This document shows positions 51,978 through 60,079 of a stretch of DNA of 64,000 nt, in pieces (the first letter of the stretch is position 1; each line of letters opens with the position of its first letter). The notes beneath the pieces are model-generated. The model had not been told where the DNA came from. It ran no database searches and saw only the letters and a list, made by a program, of their open reading frames with translations. Location of the stretch: contig CP099650.1 in assembly GCA_024123915.1 (NCBI GenBank), positions 7,192,001 to 7,256,000 of the forward strand, written 5' to 3'. The translations under genes and the position numbers were made by a program. The stretch is from Oxalobacteraceae bacterium OTU3CAMAD1 (GTDB lineage Bacteria > Pseudomonadota > Gammaproteobacteria > Burkholderiales > Burkholderiaceae_D).

Positions 51978-53801
51978 ATGAATCACCAGGAAAATAACGA
52001 ACGCGCCCTCGACCTGCTGCAAACCGTGTTCGGCTATCCGGCGTTCCGCGGCCAGCAGGCCGAGATTGTCGGCCACGTCAGCGGCGGCGGCGACGCGCTG
52101 GTGCTGATGCCCACCGGCGGCGGCAAGTCGCTGTGCTATCAAATTCCGGCGCTGGTGCGCGACGGCGTCGGCGTGGTCATCTCGCCGCTGATCGCGCTGA
52201 TGCAGGACCAGGTCGACGCGCTGGCCGAGGTCGGCGTACGCGCCGCCTTCCTGAACTCCACCCAGACCTACGAGGAAGCCCAGCGCATCGAGCGCCTGGT
52301 GCGCACCGGCGAGATCGACCTGGTCTATGTCGCCCCCGAGCGGCTGATGACGGACCGCTGCCTCAACCTGTTCCAGGCCTCGAAGATCGCGCTGTTCGCC
52401 ATCGACGAGGCGCATTGCGTCTCGCAGTGGGGCCACGATTTCCGGCCGGAGTACATCAAGCTGTCGGTGCTGCACGAGCAATTCCCCAACGTGCCGCGCA
52501 TCGCGCTGACCGCCACCGCCGACCCGCAAACCCGCGCCGAAATCGTCCACCGCCTGCAACTGGGCGACGCGATGCAGTTCGTGTCGTCGTTCGACCGCCC
52601 CAACATCCGTTACCAGATCGTTGAAAAGGCCAACGGCCGCAAGCAATTGCTCGACTTCATCACCACCGAGCATGGCGGCGATTGCGGCATCGTCTACTGC
52701 CTGTCGCGCAAGAAGGTCGAGGAAACCGCCGAATTCCTCAACGAAAACGGCGTGCGCGCGATGGCCTACCACGCCGGCATGGACCACGCCAAGCGCGCGG
52801 CCAACCAGGCCAAGTTCCTGCGCGAGGAAAACATCGTCATGTGCGCCACGATCGCCTTCGGCATGGGCATCGACAAGCCGGACGTGCGTTTCGTCTGCCA
52901 CCTGGATCTGCCGAAAAGCATCGAAGGCTACTACCAGGAGACCGGCCGCGCCGGCCGCGACGGCGCCCCAGCCAATGCCTGGATGGCCTACGGCTTGCAG
53001 GACGTGGTGCTGCAGCGGCGCATGATCGACGAATCGGAAGCCGACGAAACCTTCAAGCGCGTGCTGGGCAACAAGCTCGACGCGATGCTGGGGCTGTGCG
53101 AAACCCTGAGCTGCCGGCGCGTGCGCCTGCTCGACTACTTCGGCGAGCGCTCCGGCCCGTGCGGCAACTGCGATACCTGCCTGATTCCGCCGGTGTCCTT
53201 CGACGGCACGGTGCCGGTGCAAAAGCTGCTGTCGGCCGTGTACCGCGTCGACCAGCGCTTCGCCGCCGGCCACGTGATCGAAGTGCTGCGCGGTGTCGAG
53301 ACGGAACGCATCAAGACCTGGCACCACGATTCGCTGTCGGTGTTCGGCATCGGCGCCGACCGCAGCGAGCAGGAATGGCGCGCGATCCTGCGCCAGGCCA
53401 TCGCGCTGGGACTGGTGACGGTCGACCACGAGTCATACAGCTCGCTCAAGCTGACCGACGCCGCGCGTCCGGTGCTCAAGGGCGGACAGAAGGTGCAGCT
53501 GCGGCAGTACCAGAAACCGGTCAAGCAGAAAAGCGCCAGCCGCGCCTCCAAGGGGTATGTGGAGAGCGACCTGTCGACCGGCGAGCAGGCCATCTTCGAC
53601 AAGCTGCGCTGGTGGCGGGTGGAGACGGCGCGCGCGCACGACGTGGCGGCGTACATCATCTTCAACGACGCGACGTTGCGCGAGATCGCCAAGGCGCGTC
53701 CCACCACCCTGTCGGACCTGCGCGGCATCTCCGGCGTCGGCGAAAAGAAACTGGCCTCCTACGGCGACGAGATCGTCGCCATGATCAGCGAAATGGAGTA
53801 A
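51978..53801 (+). CDS. recQ: ATP-dependent DNA helicase RecQ
   Basis: 607 aa from MNHQENNERALDLLQ at 51978; a TTG at 51957 is possible. 3'-5' helicase for recombination and replication-fork repair. Walker A MPTGGGKS (44-51), DEAH box FAIDEAHCVSQWGHDFRPEY (about 140-158), motif IV-VI regions (IVYCLSRKKVEE, ETGRAGRDGAPAN), the RecQ zinc-binding Cys set in CETLSCRRVRLLDYFGE and CGNCDTC, a winged helix (RC domain), and the HRDC domain (SDLRGISGVGEKKL). Full-length and complete. Confidence 0.98.
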   Translation: MNHQENNERALDLLQTVFGYPAFRGQQAEIVGHVSGGGDALVLMPTGGGKSLCYQIPALVRDGVGVVISPLIALMQDQVDALAEVGVRAAFLNSTQTYEEAQRIERLVRTGEIDLVYVAPERLMTDRCLNLFQASKIALFAIDEAHCVSQWGHDFRPEYIKLSVLHEQFPNVPRIALTATADPQTRAEIVHRLQLGDAMQFVSSFDRPNIRYQIVEKANGRKQLLDFITTEHGGDCGIVYCLSRKKVEETAEFLNENGVRAMAYHAGMDHAKRAANQAKFLREENIVMCATIAFGMGIDKPDVRFVCHLDLPKSIEGYYQETGRAGRDGAPANAWMAYGLQDVVLQRRMIDESEADETFKRVLGNKLDAMLGLCETLSCRRVRLLDYFGERSGPCGNCDTCLIPPVSFDGTVPVQKLLSAVYRVDQRFAAGHVIEVLRGVETERIKTWHHDSLSVFGIGADRSEQEWRAILRQAIALGLVTVDHESYSSLKLTDAARPVLKGGQKVQLRQYQKPVKQKSASRASKGYVESDLSTGEQAIFDKLRWWRVETARAHDVAAYIIFNDATLREIAKARPTTLSDLRGISGVGEKKLASYGDEIVAMISEME

Positions 53802-53803
53802 GC

Positions 53804-54325
53804 ATGCACCCGTCGGCGGTTTTTCATCGTTCGCTCGCGCAGTTGTGCGGGATGTTGGGCAAGATCGAGGCGGCCGAGGGTGAAGCCGGCGTTGGCGATG
53901 GTTTGCTGGCGGCGCGACTGCACGAGGACATGCTGCCGTTCGCGCAGCATGTGAGGGCCACCGCCAACTTCGCGCTGCGCGGCTGCTGTCCGTTGGCCGG
54001 GGTGCCGGTGGTCAGCTTCAATGGCGACGAAATCTCGTTCGCCGGGTTGCAGTGGCAGGTGGTCGAGACGATGCGCTTTATCGCCGACATCCCGCCGTCG
54101 CAATTCAATGGACCGGCCGACCGTATCTGCAACGACCGCGCGGGGTTCGCCGACCTGGCGCTGCCGGCCGACGAATACCTGAATTTGTATATCCTGCCGA
54201 ATTTCTATTTCCACCTGAGCATGGTGTACGCGATCGCGCGCAGCCGTGGGGTGGCGATCGGCAAGGGCGATTTCGATGGGTATCACATCTACGCACCCGG
54301 ATTTTCGTGGGAAAAACCCGCATAG
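53804..54325 (+). CDS. DUF1993 domain protein
   Basis: 173 aa from MHPSAVFHRSLAQLCGML at 53804, 2 bp after recQ with GGAG as part of the recQ end. The DUF1993 pattern is LLAARLHEDMLPFAQHVRATANFALRG, a middle segment, then FYFHLSMVYAIARSRGVAIGKGDFDGY. These proteins form a four-helix bundle of the DinB/YfiT type and have no demonstrated function. Third gene of the uppP-recQ-DUF1993 run. The stop is followed at once by REP-like copy 2. Confidence 0.88.
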   Translation: MHPSAVFHRSLAQLCGMLGKIEAAEGEAGVGDGLLAARLHEDMLPFAQHVRATANFALRGCCPLAGVPVVSFNGDEISFAGLQWQVVETMRFIADIPPSQFNGPADRICNDRAGFADLALPADEYLNLYILPNFYFHLSMVYAIARSRGVAIGKGDFDGYHIYAPGFSWEKPA

Positions 54326-54331
54326 CCATGC

Positions 54332-54361
54332 GGGGTCGTACCCCGTACGGGGTACGACCCC
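54332..54361. repeat. REP-like palindrome, copy 2, a perfect 30-bp palindrome
   Basis: GGGGTCGTACCCC (54332-54344), GTAC, GGGGTACGACCCC (54349-54361): arms of 13 bp, with the central GTAC also self-complementary. It begins 7 bp after the DUF1993 stop and lies between that gene and the convergent AraC gene. Confidence 0.9.
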
Positions 54362-54409
54362 TAAGAGGCGGCGCTAGCGTCGAGGCGAAAGTTTAACGGG
54401 TTGTACGGC

Positions 54410-55324
54410 CTACGCCACGACACTCCGGTATCGGCTCGGCGGCGCGCCCACGCTGTCGCGGAAGCGGTGACTGAAATGGCTTAAATCCGCATACCCGCAC
54501 GCATCGGCGATCTGCTGCAAGGGCTGGCTGGTGGTCTTCAACAACCGCCGCGCGTGCTCGATGCGCCGCTGCGCCACCCAAGCCGACGGCGGCATGCCGA
54601 ACGAAATCCTGAACATGCGCGCCAGGTGATACTCCGACAAGCACGCCAGCTGCGCCAACGTCCCCAACGAAATTTGCAGCGCCAGATTGGCCTCGATATA
54701 GTCGGCCAAACGGCGGCGCACCACCGGCGCCAGCCCGCCACGCACCCGCTGCGCAGGCGCCGGCATCGATTGCGACAGCAGCAGATGGCTCAAGGTCTCG
54801 TGCGTCACCTCGTTGGCGCGCAGCTGCGCGTCCGGCCCCTCCCACGACATTTCCGCCAGCCCCGCGCACAACGCGCCGATGCGCTCATGCTCGAAATAGG
54901 TGCGGTCGGCCAGGGTCAGTTCGCGCGGCTCGCGGTCCAGCTCCACCACCGCGCGCCGCGTGAAATGCTCGGGCAAAAAATAGACGTGCAAGAACCGCAG
55001 CGGCCCGCGCACCATCCAGCTCGACTCGTGCCAGTCCGGCAGCGTGCAAAGCCGCTCCGGCGCGCCGTAAAGTCCCGGCAGCTCCCCGCGCTCCGTACGA
55101 TAACCGCCGCCCATGTAGTACGACAGCGTATGGTGTCCCGGCTTGTTGTAGCTGGTCTCGGCGATCTCGGTGTCGCGCCGCCAGATGGCGACCGCCAAAT
55201 CATCCCCAAGCCAGGCGAAACGCTCCAGCTGCGCGTCCGTCTCCGACATCGTCCGGAACACGGCGTGCGAAATCAGCCCGTCGGGCGCGGGCGATAGCGA
55301 ATTGGGAGAGGAACGTGCTGGCAT
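54410..55324 (-). CDS. AraC family transcriptional regulator
   Basis: 304 aa from MPARSSPNSLSPAPDG at 55324. N-terminal effector region WLGDDLAVAIWRRDTEIAET through HVYFLPEHFTRRAVVELD; C-terminal tandem HTH: NLALQISLGTLAQLACLSEYHLARMFRISFGMPPSAWVAQRRIEHARRLL and LQQIADACGYADLSHFSHRFRDSVGAPPSRYR. It is divergent from the DMT transporter gene with a 104-bp gap, so it likely controls the transporter/amidohydrolase unit. Confidence 0.92.
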   Translation of the reverse strand: MPARSSPNSLSPAPDGLISHAVFRTMSETDAQLERFAWLGDDLAVAIWRRDTEIAETSYNKPGHHTLSYYMGGGYRTERGELPGLYGAPERLCTLPDWHESSWMVRGPLRFLHVYFLPEHFTRRAVVELDREPRELTLADRTYFEHERIGALCAGLAEMSWEGPDAQLRANEVTHETLSHLLLSQSMPAPAQRVRGGLAPVVRRRLADYIEANLALQISLGTLAQLACLSEYHLARMFRISFGMPPSAWVAQRRIEHARRLLKTTSQPLQQIADACGYADLSHFSHRFRDSVGAPPSRYRSVVA

Positions 55325-55428
55325 GATGGGTAAAGTCTAGCACGGGCGGCTCCCACCGCCTCGGCCCCGCCGCGAAATGCGCAATTTCAGACAAGCCGCC
55401 GGCGGCGCCGCTCCGGCATGCTGACGAC

Positions 55429-56325
55429 ATGAATATCTTCCTTTACCTTCTGACTGTCCTGATCTGGGGGACCACCTGGATCGCCATCACCTTCCAATTG
55501 GGCGTGGTGCCGGCGCCGGTATCGATCGCCTATCGATTCTGGCTGGCGGCCGCCGTGCTGATGGCCTTCCTGCTGATCACCCGCAAACCCTGGTGGCCGC
55601 CGCGCCAGGCCTGGCCCTATCTGTTCGCGCAAGGCATCGCGCTGTTTTGCCTGAACTTCCTGTGCTTCTACTACGCCAGCCAATGGGTCACCAGCGGGCT
55701 GGAAGCAGTGGTCTTCTCCACCGCGCCGCTGTGGAACGCCATCAACGGCCGCATCTTCCTCGGACGGCCGATCCGCCGCCAGGTGATGATGGGCGCCCTG
55801 CTCGGCCTGTGCGGCATCGTGCTGCTGTTCGCGCCGCAGATGGCCGGCCACTGGAACGACAGCAAGGTGCTGTTCGGCCTCGCGCTGACCCTGGCCGGCA
55901 CCTTGTGCTTCTCGTGCGGGAACCTGCTGTCGAGCCGCATGCAGTCGCTGGGCCTGACGCCCGCGCTGACCAACACCTGGGCCATGCTGATCGGCTCGAC
56001 CACCCTGGGCGTTGCGGCGCTGGCGATGGGCATGCCGTTCGCGCTCGATCCGTCGCCGCGCTATCTGGGCGCGCTGCTGTATCTCGCCATTCCCGGCTCG
56101 GTGATCGGCTTTACCGCGTATTTACTGCTGGTCGGCCGTATTGGACCGGACCGCGCGGCATATTCCACGGTATTATTCCCCATCGTGGCACTGACCATTT
56201 CGACCATTTACGAGGGCTACCACTGGACGCCGCTGGCCTTGAGCGGGCTGGCGCTGGTGTTGGCGGGGAACCTGCTGGCGTTTCTGCCGCTGGCGCCGCG
56301 CACCAAACTGATGGAGGCCGCATAA
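55429..56325 (+). CDS. EamA/DMT family transporter
   Basis: 298 aa inner-membrane exporter with about ten helices and the two EamA halves: MNIFLYLLTVLIWGTTWIAITFQLGVVPAPVSIAYRF and the second VLFGLALTLAGTLCFSCGNLLSS to LALSGLALVLAGNLLAFLPL. Such proteins export small metabolites; substrate not readable. The next gene follows after 12 bp, and an AraC regulator is divergent. Confidence 0.93.
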   Translation: MNIFLYLLTVLIWGTTWIAITFQLGVVPAPVSIAYRFWLAAAVLMAFLLITRKPWWPPRQAWPYLFAQGIALFCLNFLCFYYASQWVTSGLEAVVFSTAPLWNAINGRIFLGRPIRRQVMMGALLGLCGIVLLFAPQMAGHWNDSKVLFGLALTLAGTLCFSCGNLLSSRMQSLGLTPALTNTWAMLIGSTTLGVAALAMGMPFALDPSPRYLGALLYLAIPGSVIGFTAYLLLVGRIGPDRAAYSTVLFPIVALTISTIYEGYHWTPLALSGLALVLAGNLLAFLPLAPRTKLMEAA

Positions 56326-56337
56326 CCCGGGGGATGC

Positions 56338-58134
56338 ATGACCAGCAGGGCTTATTTCGCAGGACTGACAATACTGGCCGCTTTTTCAGCGTACGCCGTC
56401 GAACCAGCCGCCGATACCATTTACCGCAACGGCTATGTTTATACCGTCGACGCCAAGGACAGCGTGCATGAAGCGCTGGCCGTGCGCGCCGGCCGCATCG
56501 TCTACGTCGGCGACAACGCCGGCGTCCTGCCGCTGACCGGCAAAGCGACCAAGGTCGTCGACCTGAAAGGCCGCATGCTGATGCCCGGCCTGGTCGACGG
56601 CCATATGCATCCGCAATCGGGCGGCAGCCGCCTGCTCAATTGCAGCCTCGATTACCAGGCACTGACCGTCGCCCAGTTCCAGTCGCGCATCCAGGCCTGC
56701 ATCGACAAGGACAAGCGCAGCGGAAAACCCTCCGGACCCGACCGCTGGCTGGTGGTGGTCAACTGGTTCCAGCAAGGGATGCTGCCGGAAGGCGTGGAAA
56801 CCACCGCCGCCACGCTGGACGCGCTGAAAACCGACCGCCCCGTCCTCGTCCGGTCTTCCTTCGGCCACTCGGTGCAGCTGAACTCCAAGGCGATCAAACT
56901 GGCCGGCATCACGCGCGACACCAAAGACCCGGCGGGCGGAAAAATCACCCGCGATGCCAGTGGCAACGCCACCGGCCTGCTGGAGGACGCCGCCCAGGAC
57001 ATGGCGATGAACCTTCTACCGCCGCTGACGGTGGCCGAGAACCTGGCCGCCTCCACCGCCGCGCTGGCGGCGATGCGCAAGCAAGGCATCACCTCCTTCC
57101 TCGACGCCTACACCGATCCGGAGACGATGACCGCGTTCACCGACCTGCACAAACAGGGCAAGCTGACCGCGCGCGCCCATTTCGCGGTGCTGGTCGATCT
57201 GGACAAGGGCGCGACGCCGCAAAGCGCCGTCGCCGACCTGCTCAAGCAGCAGAAGCAGTTCGACCAGGGGCCGACCACGGTCGCGCCGTCAATGCAGGTG
57301 CGCCACGCCAAACTGTTCATGGACGGCGTGATCTCGGCGCCCGCCTTCACCGGCGCCATGCTGGAGCCTTATCTGGTCAACAAAGGCACGGCCGACAAGC
57401 CGGACTGGCAACCCGGCGCCAGCAACGGGCCGGCCAGCTACTTCACCCAGGAGGCGCTGAGGACCACGCTGACCGAACTGGCCAACGCCCGCATCGATCC
57501 GCACATCCACGTCGATGGCGACCGCGCCGTGCGCGAGACGCTGGACGCGATCGAATACCTGCGCACCACGCCGGCCGGCAAGGACGTGCGCCCGGCGCTG
57601 GCGCACGACGAAATCGTCGACCCGGCCGACTATCCGCGCTTCGCCAAGCTCGATGTAACGCCGGTGCTGTCGTTCCAGTGGGCCAAGCCGGCGCCCGACA
57701 CCGTCGGCGCATTAAAGGACTATATGGGGCCGGCGCGCTACGCCACCGTCCAGCCGCAGGCGCTGCTGCTCGACGCCGGCGCCCGCATCGCCTATGGCAG
57801 CGACTGGCCGGTCGATCCGCTGGACGAATGGTTCGCGCTCAAGGTGGGCGTGACCCGCACCGCCGCCCCGGACGCCGGCAAGGAATACGCAGGCCGGCTT
57901 GGCAAGCAACCAGGCCTCCCGCGCGCCGCCGCGCTGCGCGCCATCACCATGAACGCGGCGTACACGCTGCGGCAGGAGGCGCTGACCGGCTCCCTGGAAG
58001 TGGGCAAGCTTGCCGACATGATCGTCCTGGACCGGAATTTCTTCACGATCCCGGCGCAGGACATCGCCAACACCAAGGTGCTGCAGACCGTCGTGGGCGG
58101 CAAAATTGTGTATCAGGCCAAGGGCATGCGTTAA
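56338..58134 (+). CDS. Exported amidohydrolase (amidohydrolase 3 / YtcJ family)
   Basis: 598 aa from MTSRAYFAGLTILAAFSAYA, with a leader ending AYAVEPA, so probably periplasmic. Metal and catalytic segments: LVDGHMHPQSGG (about 82), KLFMDGVISAPAFTGAML (Lys about 322), PHIHVDGDRAVRETLDAIEYL (His), RPALAHDEIVDP (His) and ASGSDWP-type AYGSDWPVDPLDEW (Asp). C-terminal LEVGKLADMIVLDRNFF. Second gene after the DMT transporter (12 bp). Related to the amidohydrolase at 21744 but not close. Substrate unknown. Confidence 0.9.
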   Translation: MTSRAYFAGLTILAAFSAYAVEPAADTIYRNGYVYTVDAKDSVHEALAVRAGRIVYVGDNAGVLPLTGKATKVVDLKGRMLMPGLVDGHMHPQSGGSRLLNCSLDYQALTVAQFQSRIQACIDKDKRSGKPSGPDRWLVVVNWFQQGMLPEGVETTAATLDALKTDRPVLVRSSFGHSVQLNSKAIKLAGITRDTKDPAGGKITRDASGNATGLLEDAAQDMAMNLLPPLTVAENLAASTAALAAMRKQGITSFLDAYTDPETMTAFTDLHKQGKLTARAHFAVLVDLDKGATPQSAVADLLKQQKQFDQGPTTVAPSMQVRHAKLFMDGVISAPAFTGAMLEPYLVNKGTADKPDWQPGASNGPASYFTQEALRTTLTELANARIDPHIHVDGDRAVRETLDAIEYLRTTPAGKDVRPALAHDEIVDPADYPRFAKLDVTPVLSFQWAKPAPDTVGALKDYMGPARYATVQPQALLLDAGARIAYGSDWPVDPLDEWFALKVGVTRTAAPDAGKEYAGRLGKQPGLPRAAALRAITMNAAYTLRQEALTGSLEVGKLADMIVLDRNFFTIPAQDIANTKVLQTVVGGKIVYQAKGMR

Positions 58135-58173
58135 GATGTCGGCCTCACACGCCAGCACTTGAACAGACCCGCC

Positions 58174-58683
58174 ATGCAACTCGCCATCTCCCTGTTGATC
58201 ATCATCGCCACCGCGCTGGTGGTCTATGCGATCATCAAGACCAATCCCGCCAAGCCGACGGTGCTGCCACCGCGTCCGGCGACGCCGTACGAGCCGAAAC
58301 TGCCGGACGCGCCGGCGGCGCTGCACTGGTCCGACGACGGCCGCTTCCTGGTCGAAGTGGTCAACGAGTCGCGCTATCAGCACACGCTGAAGGAACTGGC
58401 CGGCGACCATGGCGACCACCAGGCCAGGGTGCCGTATCTGGCCACGCTGGTGCCCGACGACGCCAATCCGTATGAAAGCGCCGCCGTCGCCGTCTTCCTT
58501 AACGGCCGCATGGCCGGCTACCTGTCGCAGAAAGCCTCGCTGGCGTTCCGCGCCAACCTGAAACGAGAGGAAGTCGCCGACCGGATCACCACCTGCGACG
58601 CGCAGGTGCGTGGCGGCGGCGTTTGGAAAAACGGCCGCCTGTCGTATGTCGTGGTGCTGGATATGGAGACGCTGGAGGCGTGA
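58174..58683 (+). CDS. Membrane-anchored HIRAN-like domain protein
   Basis: 169 aa from MQLAISLLIIIATALVVYAI at 58174. One N-terminal membrane helix is followed by a Pro-rich linker (about 25-55) and a soluble domain with YLATLVPDDANPYESAAVAVFLNGRMAGYLSQKASLAFRANL. That pattern, L-x-PD-x-xNPY-x-x-x-AVAV-x-x-x-GRxxGYL, matches the HIRAN domain, usually found in DNA repair proteins. Here it stands alone on an anchor. The gene sits 39 bp after the amidohydrolase; its stop overlaps the next gene (TGATG). Confidence 0.65.
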   Translation: MQLAISLLIIIATALVVYAIIKTNPAKPTVLPPRPATPYEPKLPDAPAALHWSDDGRFLVEVVNESRYQHTLKELAGDHGDHQARVPYLATLVPDDANPYESAAVAVFLNGRMAGYLSQKASLAFRANLKREEVADRITTCDAQVRGGGVWKNGRLSYVVVLDMETLEA

Positions 58684-59093
58684 TGAAGTCACTGGCCGCA
58701 CTGATGTCAATAACATTCGCGATGGCGGCCGGCGCGGCCGCCGGCCAGACCTTGATCGTGCACTACAGCGAACGGGCGGGGATCCACTACACCAACCAGC
58801 AAGGCCAGTTGGCCGGCGACGCGGCCAAGCCGGTGACCGAGGCTCTAACCGCCGCCGGCATCGCCTACGAAATCCGCCGCACGCCGGCCAAGCGCCAGCT
58901 CGTGCTGCTCAAGGAGAACCGCGAGCCGGCTTGCATGATGAGCTGGGTCGATATGCCTGGGCGCGACAACAAGGGAAAATTCTCCGACGTGATCTCGCGG
59001 GGCGAGTACGAACGCCGTCTCTGGTGCAGCAAGATGGTGCCGGACGATGTGATCAAGCGCTTCAACGCGGCGCTGGCCGCGCAGGCGAAATAA
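58683..59093 (+). CDS. Short periplasmic binding-protein-like protein (lobe 2 missing)
   Basis: 136 aa with a leader MKSLAALMSITFAMAAGAAA ending at GQTL. The start of a type II binding protein is present (TLIVHYSERAGIHYTNQQGQLAGDAAKPVTEALTAAGIAYEIRRTPAKRQLVLLKENREPACMMSW), followed directly by a C-terminal-like end (YERRLWCSKMVPDDVIKRFNAAL). Compared with the normal ~240 residues of this family, as at 50082, the second lobe is lacking. This could be an internally deleted remnant or a real small binding domain. It shares bases with the preceding stop. Confidence 0.6.
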   Translation: MKSLAALMSITFAMAAGAAAGQTLIVHYSERAGIHYTNQQGQLAGDAAKPVTEALTAAGIAYEIRRTPAKRQLVLLKENREPACMMSWVDMPGRDNKGKFSDVISRGEYERRLWCSKMVPDDVIKRFNAALAAQAK

Positions 59094-59813
59094 CTACTTC
59101 TTGGTGAAGACCAGGTCCCACACGCCGTGGCCCAGTTTCAGGCCACGGTTTTCAAACTTGGTCAGCGGACGGTAGGCCGGCTGCGCCGCGTAGGCGTCGG
59201 CGGTGTTTTGCAGGCCCTCTTCGGCGCCCAGCACTTCCAGCATCTGCACGGCGTAGTCTTCCCAGTCGGTCGCGCAGTGCAGGTAGCCGCCCACGGCCAG
59301 CTTTTGCACCAGCAGCTTGACGAACGGCGCCTGGATCAGGCGGCGCTTGTTGTGGCGCGCCTTGTGCCACGGGTCCGGGAAGAAGATATGCACGCCGTGC
59401 AGCGAGCCGTCCGGGATCATCTGGTTCAGCACCTCGACCGCGTCGTGCTGGATGGCCTTCAGATTGGTCAGTCCCTGTTCGTCGATCAGCTTGAGCAGGC
59501 TGCCCACGCCGGGCGTATGCACTTCGACGCCGATGAAGTCCTTCTCCGGCATCGCGGCGGCGATGTGCGCGGTCGTGCCGCCCATGCCAAAGCCGATTTC
59601 CAGCACCACCGGCGCCTTGCGGCCGAACACCTGCTCGTAGTCGAGCGGCGCCTTGGTGTAACCGATCATGAACTTCGGCCCCTGCTCCTCCAGCGCGCGC
59701 GCCTGCGCGGTCGACAAGCGGCCGGCGCGGGTCACGAAGCTGCGGATGCGGTGTTCGGTTGGGTCGTAGAGCATCGGCCGCGCCGGGCCGTCTTTAGGGG
59801 TTTCGGAAGACAT
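59094..59813 (-). CDS. trmB: tRNA (guanine-N7)-methyltransferase
   Basis: 239 aa from [18 protein letters not shown] at 59813. SAM-dependent m7G46 methylation of tRNA. Family parts: [21 protein letters not shown] (SAM site, about 70), [43 protein letters not shown] (catalytic PDPWxKxxHxKRR), and [18 protein letters not shown] at the C-terminus. Convergent with, and adjoining without a gap, the short binding-protein gene. A start at 59855 would add 14 residues without family character. Confidence 0.97.
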   Translation of the reverse strand: MSSETPKDGPARPMLYDPTEHRIRSFVTRAGRLSTAQARALEEQGPKFMIGYTKAPLDYEQVFGRKAPVVLEIGFGMGGTTAHIAAAMPEKDFIGVEVHTPGVGSLLKLIDEQGLTNLKAIQHDAVEVLNQMIPDGSLHGVHIFFPDPWHKARHNKRRLIQAPFVKLLVQKLAVGGYLHCATDWEDYAVQMLEVLGAEEGLQNTADAYAAQPAYRPLTKFENRGLKLGHGVWDLVFTKK

Positions 59814-59900
59814 GATGGAAGCTGGTGGATAAGCTGATAAATAATGAGGCAGCATTATATCAGTGCGCCCAGAACGTAACCCCGCAGGTCGATCAGTCGC

Positions 59901-59927
59901 GGGGTCGTACCCGACGGGTACGACCCC
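59901..59927. repeat. REP-like palindrome, copy 3
   Basis: GGGGTCGTACCC (59901-59912), GAC, GGGTACGACCCC (59916-59927): 12-bp perfect arms. Same family as 50898-50926 and 54332-54361. It lies between the divergent trmB and GH1 genes. Confidence 0.85.
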
Positions 59928-59971
59928 TCTGACGGTGGCGGGTTAAACGCCCGGGGGCCGTCAGCAAATGA

Positions 59972-60028
59972 TTGACACTCACAGGGAGTTGAGGTCTAAT
60001 CGTGAAAAGAGGCGTGAAATCGTTTTCA
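59972..60028 (+). promoter_or_regulatory. Sigma-70 promoter with LacI-type operator before GH1
   Basis: TTGACA (59972-59977), a 17-base spacer and TCTAAT (59995-60000) form a near-consensus promoter. TGAAATCGTTTTCA (60015-60028) is a LacI-family-type palindrome (13 of 14 bases symmetrical), sitting just after the expected transcription start. It supports ATG 60080 as the start rather than the in-frame codon at 60002. The repressor gene is not in the window. Confidence 0.75.
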
Positions 60029-60079
60029 AACGTCAAAATGCCCTCCCCGCCCCGTATCCAACCTGCTAGAACGACAAAA

